A stretch of DNA of 64,000 nt from Diplolepis rosae. Its lineage: Eukaryota > Arthropoda > Insecta > Hymenoptera > Diplolepididae. Shown here piece by piece: positions 1 through 13,403 of this stretch. The notes under the pieces were generated by a model that worked only from the letters and a program-made list of their open reading frames with translations, had not been told where the DNA came from and searched no databases. The number at the start of each line of letters is the position of its first letter. The first letter of the stretch is position 1. The DNA is taken from assembly GCA_030998225.1 (NCBI GenBank), contig JAPYXD010000713.1:496001-560000 (forward strand). The letters run 5' to 3'. Made by a program: the position numbers and the translations under genes.

Positions 1-809
1 TGACTTTTCATAAAAACATTAGCATCTTTTTTAACCATATCAAGTTTGGTCCAATTAATGATGATTTTCCGCACATAACCTTGAAACTTCTGATTCTATA
101 TAAAACCATTACCATCTGTTCTAATCATATCATGTTTGGTCCAATTAGTGATGATTTTCGCCTATAACCTGAAATCTAGTGACTTTTCATGAAAACATCA
201 TCACCTTTTTAAATCATATTAAGTTTGGTCCAATTAAGGATGGTTCTCAACACATAACCTAAAAACTACTAATTTCATATAAAAACATTACCATCTGTTT
301 AATTAGGATCAAGTTTGATCCAATTAATGATGATTTTTCGCCTTTAACCTGAAATCTAGTGACTTTTCATAAAAACATTATCATATTTTTTAATCATATC
401 AAGTTTGGTCCAATTAATGATGATTTTTCGCTCGTAACCTCAAATCTAGTGACTTTTCATAAAAACATCATCAACTGTTTTAATTACATCAAATTTGTTC
501 CAATTAATGATGATTTTCCGCACATAACCTAAAAACTACTAATTTCATATGGAAACATTACTATCTGTTTAATTAGGATGAATTTTGATCCAATTATTGA
601 TGATTTTTCGCTCATAACGTCAAATCTAGTGAATTTTCGTAAAAACATCATCACCTTTTTTAATCATATCAAGTTTGATCCAATTAAGAATGGTTTTCCA
701 CACATAACCTAAAAACTACTAATTTCATATAAAAACATTACCATCTGTTTAATTAGGATCAAGTTTGATCCAATTAATGATGATTTTTCGCTTATAACCT
801 GAAATCTAG
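1..809 (+). repeat. HOR1 partial unit (monomers 31-39)
   Basis: Nine monomers that match the tail of the following full unit. Shared markers at an offset of about 3,511 bp are the AGCATC/TAACCATATC monomer (at 1 and 3513), a one-T deletion giving GATTTTCGCC (153 and 3664), the CATGAAAAC variant (188 and 3700) and TTCTCAACACATAACC. The unit is cut by the window start. It carries two copies of the GGATCAA-GT-TTGATCC dyad (306-321 and 756-771). Confidence 0.85.
306..321. other. Class-specific dyad GGATCAA-N2-TTGATCC (representative)
   Basis: GGATCAAGTTTGATCC has 7 bp inverted arms around a 2 bp centre, flanked by TTAATTA and AATTAA, so the symmetry extends to about 13 bp per side with one extra A. 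Other copies start at 756, 2377, 3459, 4267, 5885, 7957, 9027, 12541, 13350, 14799, 15870, 16678, 18299, 21185, 21994, 23073, 24874, 27482, 29100, 42558, 44176, 49756, 53624, 55244, 60538 and 62156. The copy at 35732 has a TT centre. It is found in TAATTTCAT-class monomers and in chimeras. A protein-binding or structural role is only inferred. Confidence 0.75.
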
Positions 810-3800
810 TGATTTTTCATAAAAACATTAGCATCTTTTTTAACCATATCAAGTTTGGTCCAATTAATGATGATTTTCCGCACATAACCTTGAAACTTCT
901 GATTCTATATAAAACCATTACCATCTGTTCTAATCATATCAAGTTTGGTCCAATTAGTGATGATTTTTCGCCTATAACCTGAAATCTAGTGACTTTTCAT
1001 AAAAACATCATCACCTTTTTAAATCATATTAAGTTTGGTCCAATTAAGGATGGTTCTCCACACATAACCTAAAAACTACTAATTTCATATAAAAACATTA
1101 TCATCTGTTTAATTAGCATCAATTTTGAACCAATTAATGATGATTTTTCGCTTATAACCTGGAATCTAGTGACTTTTCGTAAAAACATTATCATCTTTTT
1201 TAATCATATCAAGTTTGATCCAATTAATAATGATTTTTCGCTCGTAACGTCAAATCTAGTGACTTTAAATAAAAACATTAACATCTTTTTTAATCATATC
1301 AAGTTTGGTCCAATTAATGATGATTTTTCGCTCGTAACCTCAAATCTAGTGACTTTTCATAAAAACATCATCAACTGTTTTGATTATATCAAATTTGGTC
1401 CAATTAATGATGATTTTCCGCACATAACCTTAAACTTCTGATTCTATTTAAAACCATTCCCATCTGTTATAATCGAATCAAGTTTGGTCCAATTAGTGAT
1501 GATTTTTCGCCTATATCCTGAAATCTAGTGACTTTTCATAAAAACATTATCATCTTTTTTAATCATATCAAGTTTGATCCAATTAATGATGATTTTCCGG
1601 ACATAACCTTGAAACTTCTGATTCTATATAAAACCATTACCATCTGTTCTAATCATATCAAGTTTGGTCCAATTAATGATGATTTTTCGCTTATAACTTG
1701 AAATCTAGTGACTTTTCATAAAAACATTATCATCTTTTTTAATCATATCAAGTTTGATCCAATTAATGATGATTTTCCGGACATAACCTTGAAACTTCTG
1801 ATTCTATATAAAACCATTACCATCTGTTCTAATCATATCAAGTTTGATCCAATTAATGATGATTTTTCGCTCGTAACCTCAAATCTAGTGACTTTTCATA
1901 AAAACATTATCATCTTTTTTAATCATAACAAGTTTGGTCCAATTAATGATGATTTTTCGCTCGTAACCTCAAATCTAGTGACTTTTCATAAAAACATTAT
2001 CATCTTTTATAATCATATCAAGTTTGGTCCAATTAATGATGATTTTTCGCTCGTAACCTCAAATCTAGTGACTTTTCATAAAAAACATCATCAACTGTTT
2101 TAATTATATCAAATGTGGTCCAATTAATGATGATTTTCCGCACATAACCTAAAAAGCTACTAATTTCATATGGAAACATAACTATCTGTTTAATTAGGAT
2201 GAATTTTGATCCAATTAATGATGATTTTTCTCTCATAACGTCAAATCTAGTGACTTTTCATAAAAACATTATCATCTTTTTTAATCATATCAAGTTTGGT
2301 CCAATTAAGGATTGTTTTCCACACATAACCTAAAAACTACTAATTTCATATAAAAACATTACCATCTGTTTAATTAGGATCAAGTTTGATCCAATTAATG
2401 ATGATTTTTCGCTTATAACCTGAAATCTAGTGACTTTTCATAAAAAAATTATCATCTTTTTTAATCATATCAAGTTTGGTCCAATTAATGATGATTTTCC
2501 GCACATAACCTTGAAACTTCTGATTCTATATAAAACCATTACCATCTGTTCTAATCATATCAAGTTTGGTCCAATTAGTGATGATTTTTCGCCTATAACC
2601 TGAAATCTAGTGTCTTTTCATAAAAACATTATCATCTTTTTTAATCATATCAAGATTGATCCAATTAATGATGATTTTCCGGACATAACCTTGAAACTTC
2701 TGATTCTATATAAAACCATTACCATCTGTTCTAATCATATCAAGTTTGGTCCAATTAATGATGATTTTTCGCTCGTAACCTCAAATCTAGTGACTTTTCA
2801 TAAAAACATAATCATCTTTTTTAATCATATCAAGTTTGGTCCAATTAATGATGATTTTTCGCTCATAACCTCAAATCTAGTGACTTTTCATAAAAAACAT
2901 TATCATCTTTTTTAATCATATCAAGTTTGGTCCAATTAATGATGATTTTTCGCTCGTAACCTCAAATCCAGTGACTTTTCATAAAAAAACTCATCAACTG
3001 TTTTAATTATATCAAATTTGGTCCAATTAATGATGATTTTCCGCACATAACCTTAAACTTCTGATTCTATTTAAAACCATTACCATCTGTTTTAATCATA
3101 TCAAGTTTGGTCCAATTAGTGATGATTTTTCGCCTATAACCTGAAATCTAGTGACTTTTCATAAAAAACATTATCATCTTTTTTAATCATATCAAGTTTG
3201 GTCCAATTAATGATGATTTTCCGCACATAACCTAAAAACTACTAATTTCATATGGAAACATAACTATCTGTTTAATTAGGATGAATTTTGATCCAATTAA
3301 TGATGATTTTTCTCTCAAAACGTCAAATCTAGTGAATTTTCGTAAAAACATCATCACCTTTTTTAATCATATCAAGTTTGATCCAATTAATGATGGTTTT
3401 TCACACATAACCTAAAAACTACTAATTTCATATAAAAACATTATCATCTGTTTAATTAGGATCAAGTTTGATCCAATTAATGATGATTTTTCGCTTATAA
3501 CCTGAAATCTAGTGACTTTTCATAAAAACATTAGCATCTTTTTTAACCATATCGAGTTTGGTCCAATTAATGATGATTTTCCGCACATAACCTTGAAACT
3601 TCTGATTCTATATAAAACCATTACCATCTGTTCTAATCATATCAAGTTTGGTCCAATTAGTGATGATTTTCGCCTATAACCTGAAATCTAGTGACTTTTC
3701 ATGAAAACATCATCACCTTTTTAAATCATATTAAGTTTGGTCCAATTAAGGATGGTTCTCAACACATAACCTAAAAACTACTAATTTCATATAAAAACAT

Positions 3801-4320
3801 TATCATCTGTTTAATTAGGATCAATTTTGAACCAATTAATGATGATTTTTCGCTTATATCCTGGAATCTAGTGACTTTTCATAAAAACATTATCATATTT
3901 TTTAATCATATCAAGTTTGGTCCAATTAATGATGATTTTTCGCTCGTAACCTCAAATCTAGTGACTTTTCATAAAAACATCATCAACTGTTTTAATTATA
4001 TCAAATGTGGTCCAATTAATGATGATTTTCCGCACATAACCTAAAACTACTAATTTCATATGGAAACATAACTATCTGTTTAATTAGGATGAATTTTGAT
4101 CCAATTAATGATGATTTTTCTCTCAAAACGTCAAATCTAGTGAATTTTCGTAAAAACATCATCATCTTTTTTAATCATATCAAGTTTGATCCAATTAAGG
4201 ATGGTTTTCCACACATAACCTAAAAACTACTAATTTCATATAAAAACATTATCATCTGTTTAATTAGGATCAAGTTTGATCCAATTAATGATGATTTTTC
4301 GCTTATAACCTGGAATCTAG
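810..4320 (+). repeat. HOR1 unit 1, full 39-mer (reference unit)
   Basis: I count 39 monomers, starting at 810, 900, 990, 1080, 1170, 1260, 1350, 1439 and so on to 4231. Landmarks: monomer 1 (AGCATC, TAACCATATC), 3-4 (AAGGATGG then TTAGCATC), 5 (TTTTCGTAAAAAC with AATAATGA and TAACGTC), 7 (CATCATCAACTG), 8 (CATTCCCATC, ATCGAATC), 9-15 (CCGGACATAACC dimers and TTTTATAATC), 16 (CATATGGAAAC), 21 (TGTCTTTTC, AAGATTGATCC), 25 (AAAAAAACTCATC), 33 (CATGAAAAC), 35 (TATCATATTTTT). I use this numbering for the other HOR1 units. The distance from the CATGAAAAC marker to monomer 5 of the next unit is 979-984 bp in every copy. Confidence 0.85.
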
Positions 4321-6388
4321 TGACTTTTCATAAAAACATTAGCATCTTTTTTAACCATATCAAGTTTGGTCCAATTAATGATGATTTTCCGCACATAACC
4401 TTGAAACTTCTGATTCTATATAAAACCATTACCATCTGTTCTAATCATATCAAGTTTGGTCCAATTAGTGATGATTTTTCGCCTATAACCTGAAATCTAG
4501 TGACTTTTCATAAAAACATCATCACCTTTTTAAATCATATTAAGTTTGGTCCAATTAAGGATGGTTCTCCACACATAACCTAAAAACTACTAATTTCATA
4601 TAAAAACATTATCATCTGTTTAATTAGCATCAATTTTGAACCAATTAATGATGATTTTTCGCTTATAACCTGAATCTAGTGACTTTTCGTAAAAACATTA
4701 TCATCTTTTTTAATCATATCAAGTTTGATCCAATTAATAATGATTTTTCGCTCGTAACGTCAAATCTAGTGACTTTACATAAAAACATTATCATCTTTTT
4801 TAATCATATCAAGTTTGGTCCAATTAATGATGATTTTTCGCTCGTAACCTCAAATCTAGTGACTTTTCATAAAAACATCATCAACTGTTTTAATTATATC
4901 AAATGTGGTCCAATTAATGATGATTTTCCGCACATAACCTTGAAACTTCTGATTCTATATAAAAGCATTCCCATCTGTTCTAATCGAATCAAGTTTGGTC
5001 CAATTAGTGATGATTTTTCGCCTATAACCTGAAATCTAGTGACTTTTCATAAAAACATTATCATCTTTTTTAATCATATCAAGTTTGATCCAATTAATGA
5101 TGATTTTCCGGACATAACATTAAACTTCTTATTCTATGTAAAACAATTATCATCTGTTTTAATCATATCAAGTTTGGTCCAATTAATGATTATTTTTAGC
5201 TCATAACTTCAAATCTAGTGACTTTTCATAAAAAAATTATCATCTTTTTTAATCATATCAAGTTTGATCACATTAATGATGATTTTCCGGACATAACCTT
5301 GAAACTTCTGATTCTATATAAAACCATTACCATCTGTTCTAATCATATCAAGTTTGATCCAATTAATGATGATTTTTCGCTCGTAACCTCAAATCTAGTG
5401 ACTTTTCATAAAAAACATTATCATCTTTTTTAATCATAACAAGTTTGGTCCAATTAATGATGATTTTTCGCTCGTAACCTCAAATCTAGTGACTTTTCAT
5501 AAAAACATTATCATCTTTTATAATCATATCAAGTTTGGTCCAATTAATGATGATTTTTCGCTCGTAACCTCAAATCTAGTGACTTTTCATAAAAACATCA
5601 TCAACTGTTTTAATTATATCAAATGTGGTCCAATTAATGATGATTTTCCGCACATAACCTAAAAGCTACTAATTTCATATGGAAACATAACTATCTGTTT
5701 AATTAGGATGAATTTTGATCCAATTAATGATGATTTTTCTCTCAAAACGTCAAATCTAGTGAATTTTCGTAAAAACATCATCACCTTTTTTAATCATATC
5801 AAGTTTGATCCAATTAAGGATGGTTTTCCACACATAACCTAAAACTACTAATTTCATATAAAAACATTATCATCTGTTTAATTAGGATCAAGTTTGATCC
5901 AATTAATGATGATTTTTCGCTTATAACCTGGAATCTAGTGACTTTTCATAAAAAACATTATCATATTTTTTAATCATATCAAGTTTGGTCCAATTAATGA
6001 TGATTTTTCGCTCGTAACCTCAAATCTAGTGACTTTTCATAAAAACATCATCAACTGTTTTAATTATATCAAATGTGGTCCAATTAATGATGATTTTCCG
6101 CACATAACCTAAAACTACTAATTTCATATGGAAACATAACTATCTGTTTAATTAGGATGAATTTTGATCCAATTAATGATGATTTTTCTCTCAAAACGTC
6201 AAATCTAGTGAATTTTCGTAAAAACATCATCACCTTTTTTAATCATATAAAGTTTGTACCAATAAAGGATGGTTTTCCACACATAACCTAAAAACTACAA
6301 ATTTCATATAAAAACATTAACATCTGTTTAATTAGGATCAAATTTGATCCAATTAATGATGATTTTTCGCTTATAACCTGGAATCTAG
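4321..6388 (+). repeat. HOR1 unit 2, contracted 23-mer
   Basis: The monomer order follows unit 1 through monomer 16 (CATATGGAAAC, near 5669). It then joins a monomer-29-type copy (TGAATTTTCG, near 5759) and a 30-type copy, and resumes at monomer 35 (TATCATATTTTT, near 5938) to 39. Monomers 17-28 and 31-34 are missing: 16 in all, as blocks of 12 and 4. Both joins keep the 90 bp phase. Monomer 10 here is unusual (TTATTCTATGTAAAAC near 5128). This copy shows how unequal exchange shortens the unit. Confidence 0.8.
6335..6350. other. Perfect 16 bp palindrome GGATCAAATTTGATCC
   Basis: The centre of the class dyad is AT here instead of GT, which makes the 16 bp fully self-complementary. It lies in HOR1 monomer 39 of unit 2. 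Confidence 0.85.
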
Positions 6389-8190
6389 TGACTTTTCATA
6401 AAAAACATTAGCATCTTTTTTAACCATATCGAGGTTGGTCCAATTAATGATGATTTTCCGCACATAACCTTGAAACTTCTGATTCTATATAAAACCATTA
6501 CCATCTGTTCTAATCATATCAAGTTAGGTCCAATTAGTGATGATTTTTCGCCGATAACCTGAAATCTAGAGACTTTTCATAAAAACATCATCACCTTTTT
6601 AAATCATATTAAGTTTGGTCCAATTAAGGATGGTTCTCCACACATAACCTAAAAACTACTAATTTCATATAAAAACATTATCATCTGTTTAATTAGCATC
6701 AATTTTGAACCAATTAATGATGATTTTTCGCTTATAACCTGGAATCTAGTGACTTTTCGTAAAAACATTATCATCTTTTTTAATCATATCAAGTTTGATC
6801 CAATTAATAATGATTTTTCGCTCGTAACGTCAAATCTAGTGACTTTACATAAAAACATTATTATCTTTTTTAGTAATATCAAGTTTGGTCCAATTAATGA
6901 TGATTTTTCGCTCGTAACCTCAAATCTAGTGACTTTTCATAAAAACATCATCAACTGTTTTAATTATATCAAATGTGGTCCAATTAATGATGATTTTCCG
7001 CACATAACCTTGAAACTTCTGATTCTATATAAAACCATTCCCATCTGTTCTAATCGAATCAAGTTTGGTCCAATTAGTGATGATTTTTCGCCTATAACCT
7101 GAAATCTAGTGACTTTTCATAAAAACATTATCATCTTTTTTAATCATATCAAGTTTGATCCAATTAATGATGATTTTCCGGACATAACCTTGAAACTTCT
7201 GATTCTATATAAAACCATTACCATCTGTTCTAATCATATCAAGTTTGGTCCAATTAATGATGATTTTTCGCTTATAACTTGAAATCTAGTGACTTTTCAT
7301 AAAAACATTATCATCTTTTTTAATCATATCAAGTTTGATCCAATTAATGATGATTTTCCGGACATAACCTTGAAACTTCTGATTCTATATAAAACCATTA
7401 CCATCTGTTCTAATCATATCAAGTTTGATCCAATTAATGATGATTTTTCGCTCATAACATTAAATCTAGTGACTTTTCATAAAAACGTTATCATCTTTTT
7501 TAATCATAACAAGTTTGGTCCAATTAATGATGATTTTTCGCTCTTAACCTGTAATCTAGTGACTTTATATAAAAACATTATCATCTGTTATAATCATATC
7601 AAGTTTGGTCCAATTAATGATGATTTTTCGCTCGTAACCTCAAATCTAGTGACTTTTCATAAAAACATCATCAACTGTTTTAATTATATCAAATGTGGTC
7701 CAATTAATGATGATTTTCCGCACATAACCTAAAAAGCTACTAATTTCATATGGAAACATTACTATTTTTTTAATTAGGATGGAGTTTGGTCCAATTAATG
7801 ATGATTTTTCGCTCATAACCTTAAATCTAGTGACTTTTCATAAAAACATTATCATCTTTTTTAATCATATCAAGTTTGGTCCAATTAAGGATTTTTTTCC
7901 ACACATAACCTAAAAACTACTAATTTCATATAAAAACATTACCATCTGTTTAATTAGGATCAAGTTTGATCCAATTAATGATGATTTTTCGCTTATAACC
8001 TGAAATCCAGTAACTTTTCATAAAAATATTATCATCTTTTTTAACCATATCAAGTTTGGTCCAATTAATGATGATTTTCCGCACATAACCTTGAAACTTC
8101 TGATTCTATATAAAACCATTACCATCTGTTCTAATCATATCAAGTTTGGTCCAATTAGTGATGAGTTTTGGCCTATAACCTGAAATCTAG

Positions 8191-8269
8191 TGAAACATTA
8201 TCATCTTTTTTAATCATATTAAGTTTGATCCAATTAATGATGATTTTCCGGACATAACCTTGAAACTTC
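8191..8269 (+). repeat. 79 bp truncated monomer (11 bp deletion)
   Basis: The monomer reads TGAAACATTATCATC where TGACTTTTCATAAAAACATT is expected, a loss of 11 bp near the 5' end. It follows a B-type monomer with the rare GAGTTTTGGCC end. The same deletion recurs at 29334, 34358, 37586 and 58538. Confidence 0.85.
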
Positions 8270-9080
8270 TGATTTTATATAAAACCATTACCATCTGTTT
8301 TAATCATATCAAGTTTGGTCCAATTAATGATGATTTTTCGCTCATAACATCAAATCTAGTGACTTTTCATAAAAAAATTATCATCTTTTTTAATCATATC
8401 AAGTTTGGTCCAATTAATGATGATTTTTCGCTCGTAACCTCAAATCTAGTGACTTTTCATAAAAACATTATCATCTTTTTTAATCATATCAAGTTTGGTC
8501 CAATTAATGATGATTTTTCGCTCGTAACCTCAAATCTAGTGACTTTTCATAAAAAAACTCATCAACTGTTTTAATTATATCAAATGTGGTCCAATTAATG
8601 ATGATTTTCCGCACATAACCTTGAAACTTCTGATTCTATATAAAACCATTACCATCTGGTCTAATCATATCAAGTTTGGTCCAATTAGTGATGATTTTTC
8701 GCCTATAACCTGAAATCTAGTGACTTTTCATAAAAAACATTATCATCTTTTTTAATCATATCAAGTTTGGTCCAATTAATGATGATTTTCCGCACATAAC
8801 CTAAAAACTACTAATTTCATATGGAAACATAACTATCTGTTTAATTAGGATGAATTTTGATCCAATTAATGATGATTTTTCTCTCAAAACGTCAAATCTA
8901 GTGAATTTTCGTAAAAACATCATCACCTTTTTTAATCATATCAAGTTTGATCCAATTAAGGATGGTTTTCCACACATAACCTAAAACTACTAATTTCATA
9001 TAAAAACATTATCATCTGTTTAATTAGGATCAAGTTTGATCCAATTAAGGATGATTTTTCTCTCATAACCTGAAATATAG

Positions 9081-9170
9081 TGTCTTTTCATAAATACATG
9101 AACATCTTTTTTATTCATATCATTTTTGGTCCAATTAATGATGATTTTCCGCACATAACCTTGAAACTTC
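9081..9170 (+). repeat. Divergent monomer in HOR1 unit 3
   Basis: The monomer-31 equivalent, with TGTCTTTTCATAAATACATG, AACATCTTTTTTATTC and TCATTTTTGGTCC in place of the usual bases. The changes are spread over the first half; the conserved middle and the 3' half are normal. Confidence 0.7.
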
Positions 9171-9891
9171 TGATTCTATATAAAACCATTACCATCTGTT
9201 CTAATCATATCATGTTTGGTCCAATTAGTGATGATTTTCGCCTATAACCTGAAATCTAGTGACTTTTCATGAAAACATCATCACCTTTTTAAATCATATT
9301 AAGTTTGGTCCAATTAAGGATGGTTCTCAACACATAACCTAAAAACTACTAATTTCATATAAAAACATTATCATCTGTTTAATTAGGATCAATTTTGAAC
9401 CAATTAATGATGATTTTTCGCTTATATCCTGGAATCTAGTGACTTTTCATAAAAACATTATCATATTTTTTAATCATATCAAGTTTGGTCCAATTAATGA
9501 TGATTTTTCGCTCGTAACCTCAAATCTAGTGACTTTTCATAAAAAACATCATCAACTGTTTTAATTACATCAAATGTGGTCCAATTAATGATGATTTTCC
9601 GCACATAACCTAAAAAACTACTAATTTCATATGGAAACATAACTATCTGTTTAATTAGGATGAATTTTGATCCAATTAATGATGATTTTTCTCTCAAAAC
9701 GTCAAATCTAGTGAATTTTCGTAAAAACATCATCACCTTTTCTAATGATATCAAGTTTGGTCCAATTAAGGATGGTTTTCCACGCATAACCTAAAAACTA
9801 CTAATTTCATATAAAAACATTATCATCTGTTTAATTAGTATCAAGTTTGATCCAATTAATGATGATTTTTCTCTCATAACCTTAAATCTAG

Positions 9892-12800
9892 TGACTTTTC
9901 ATTAAAACATCATCACCTTTTTTAATCATATCAAGTTTGGTCCAATTAATGATGATTTTCCGCACATAACCTTGAAACTTCTGATTCTATATAAAACCAT
10001 TACCATCTGTTCTAATCATATCAAGTTTGGTCCAATTAGTGATGATTTTTCGCCTATAACCTGAAATCTAGTGACTTTTCATAAAAAACATCATCACCTT
10101 TTTAAATCATATTAAGTTTGGTCCAATTAAGGATGGTTCTCCACACATAACCTAAAAACTACTAATTTCATATAAAAACATTATCATCTGTTTAATTAGC
10201 ATCAATTTTGAACCAATTAATGATGATTTTTCGCTTATAACCTGGAATCTAGTGACTTTTCGTAAAAACATTATCATCTTTTTTAATCATATCAAGTTTG
10301 ATCCAATTAATAATGATTTTTCGCTCGTAACGTCAAATCTAGTGACTTTACATAAAAACATTATCATCTTTTTTAATCATATCAAGTTTGGTCCAATTAA
10401 TGATGATTTTTCGCTCGTAACCTCAAATCTAGTGACTTTTCATAAAAACATCATCAACTGTTTTAATTATATCAAATGTGGTCCAATTAATGATGATTTT
10501 CCGCACATAACATTGAAACTTCTGATTCTATATAAAACCATTCCCATCTGTTATAATCGAATCAAGTTTGGTCCAATTAGTGATGATTTTTCGCCTATAA
10601 CCTGAAATCTAGTGACTTTTCATAAAAACATTATCATCTTTTTTAATCATATCGAGTTTGATCCAATTAATGATGATTTTCCGGACATAACCTTGAAACT
10701 TCTGATTCTATATAAAACCATTACCATCTGTTCTAATTATATCAAGTTTGGTCCAATTAATGATGATTTTTCGCTTATAACTTGAAATCTAGTGACTTTT
10801 CATAAAAACATTATCATCTTTTTTAATCATATCAAGTTTGATCCAATTAATGATGATTTTCCGGACATAACCTTGAAACTTCTGATTCTATATAAAACCA
10901 TTACCATCTGTTCTAATCATATCAAGTTTGATCCAATTAATGATGATTTTTCGCTCGTAACCTCAAATCTAGTGACTTTTCATAAAAACATTATCATCTT
11001 TTTTAATCATAACAAGTTTGGTCCAATTAATGATGATTTTTCGCTCGTAACCTCAAATCTAGTGACTTTTCATAAAAACATTATCATCTTTTATAATCAT
11101 ATCAAGTTTGGTCCAATTAATGATGATTTTTCGCTCGTAACCTCAAATCTAGTGACTTTTCATAAAAACATCATCAACTGTTTTAATTATATCAAATGTG
11201 GTCCAATTAATGATGATTTTCCGCACATAACCTAAAAGCTACTAATTTCATATGGAAACATAACTATCTGTTTAATTAGGATGAATTTTGATCCAATTAA
11301 TGATGATTTTTCTCTCATAACGTCAAATCTAGTGACTTTTCATAAAAACATTATCATCTTTTTTAATCATATCAAGTTTGGTCTAATTAAGGATATTTTT
11401 CCACACATAACCTAAAAACTACTAATTTCATATAAAAACATTACCATCTGTTTAATTAGGATCAAATTTGATCCAATTAATGATGATTTTTCGCTCTTAA
11501 CCTGAAATCCAGTGACTTTTCATAAAAACGTTATCATCTTTTTTAATCATATCAAGTTTGGTCCAATTAATGATGATTTTCCGCACATAACCTTGAAACT
11601 TCTGATTCTATATAAAACCATTACCATCTGTTCTAATCATATCAAGTTTGGTCCAATTAGTGATGATTTTTCGCCTATAACCTGAAATCTAGTGTCTTTT
11701 CATAAAAACATTATCATCTTTTTTAATCATATCAAGATTGATCCAATTAATGATGATTTTCCGGACATAACCTTGAAACTTCTGATTCTATATAAAACCA
11801 TTACCATCTGTTCTAATCATATCAAGTTTGGTCCAATTAATGATGATTTTTCGCTCGTAACCTCAAATCTAGTGACTTTTCATAAAAACATTATCATCTT
11901 TTTTAATCATATCAAGTTTGGTCCAATTAATGATGATTTTTCGCTCATAACATCAAATCTAGTGACTTTTCATAAAAACTTTATCATCTTTTTTAATCAT
12001 ATCAAGTTTGGTCCAATTAATGATGATTTTTCGCTCGTAACCTCAAATCTAGTGACTTTTCATAAAAAAACTCATCAACTGTTTTAATTATATCAAATGT
12101 GGTCCAATTAATGAAGATTTTCCGCACATAACCTTGAAACTTCTGATTCTATATAAAACCATTACCATCTGTTCTAATCATATCAAGTTTGGTCCAATTA
12201 GTGATGATTTTTCGCCTATAACCTGAAATCTAGTGACTTTTCATAAAAAACATTATCATCTTTTTTAATCATATCAAGTTTGGTCCAATTAATGATGATT
12301 TTCCGCACATAACCTAAAAACTACTAATTTCATATGGAAACATAACTATCTGTTTAATTAGGATGAATTTTGATCCAATTAATCATGATTTTTCTCTCAT
12401 AACGTCAAATCTAGTGAATTTTCGTAAAAACATCATCACCTTTTTTAATCATATCAAGTTTGATCCAATTAAGGATGGTTTTCCACACATAACCTAAAAA
12501 CTACTAATTTCATATAAAAACATTATCATCTGTTTAATTAGGATCAAGTTTGATCCAATTAATGATGATTTTTCGCTTATAACCTGGAATCTAGTGACTT
12601 TTCATAAAAACATTATCATTTTTTTTAATCATATCAAGTTTGGTCCAATTAATGATGATTTTCCGCACATAGCCTTGAAACTTCTGATTCTATTTAAAAC
12701 CATTACCATCTGTTCTAATCATATCATGTTTGGTCCAATTAGTGATGATTTTCGCCTATAACCTGAAATCTAGTGACTTTTCATGAAAACATCATCACCT

Positions 12801-13403
12801 TTTTAAATCATATTAAGTTTGGTCCAATTAAGGATGGTTCTCAACACATAACCTAAAAACTACTAATTTCATATAAAAACATTAACATCTGTTTAATTAG
12901 GATCAATTTTGAACCAATTAATGATGATTTTTCGCTTATAACCTGGAATCTAGTGACTTTTCAAAAAAACGTTATCAAATTTTTTAATCATATCAAGTTT
13001 GGTCCAATTAATGATGATTTTTCGCTCGTAACCTCAAATCTAGTGACTTTTCATAAAAACATCATCAACTGTTTTAATTATATCAAATGTGGTCCAATTA
13101 ATGATGATTTTCCGCACATAACCTAAAAACTACTAATTTCATATGGAAACATTACTATCTGTTTAATTAGGATGAATTTTGATCCAATTAATCATGATTT
13201 TTCTCTCATAACGTCAAATCTAGTGAATTTTCGTAAAAACATCATCACCTTTTTTAATCATATCAAGTTTGATCCAATTAAGGATGGTTTTCCACACATA
13301 ACCTAAAAACTACTAATTTCATATAAAAACATTATCATCTGTTTAATTAGGATCAAGTTTGATCCAATTAATGATGATTTTTCGCTTATAACCTGAAATC
13401 TAG
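9892..13403 (+). repeat. HOR1 unit 4, full 39-mer
   Basis: Length 3,512 bp. Markers repeat those of unit 1: monomer 5 at 10253, monomer 21 (AAGATTGATCC) at 11693, and CATGAAAAC at 12782, which is 3,514 bp after the copy at 9268. Monomer 1 differs from unit 1 (CATTAAAACATCATCACC, no AGCATC). A perfect palindrome GGATCAAATTTGATCC lies at 11459-11474. Confidence 0.85.
11459..11474. other. Perfect 16 bp palindrome GGATCAAATTTGATCC
   Basis: Second perfect copy, in HOR1 unit 4 (monomer-18 position). The two perfect copies are in different HOR positions, so the same change probably arose twice or was moved by conversion. Confidence 0.85.

Larger units (their letters stand above)
6389..9891 (+). repeat. 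HOR1 unit 3, near-full 39-mer
   Basis: Length 3,503 bp, about 39 monomers. Monomer 5 is at 6750 and the monomer-33 CATGAAAAC marker at 9268. One monomer (8191-8269) lacks 11 bp near its 5' end, which accounts for most of the shortfall from 3,510. Monomer 31 (9081-9170) is divergent (CATGAACATC, TTATTCATATC). The 6335-6350 dyad just upstream is a perfect palindrome. Confidence 0.8.

Noticed and set aside
9494..9787. Open frame of 97 codons on the - strand (also 2033-2236 and 53577-53762)
   Set aside because: The antisense reading of the same monomers. These frames appear only where single-base indels remove stops, and there is no relation to a known protein.
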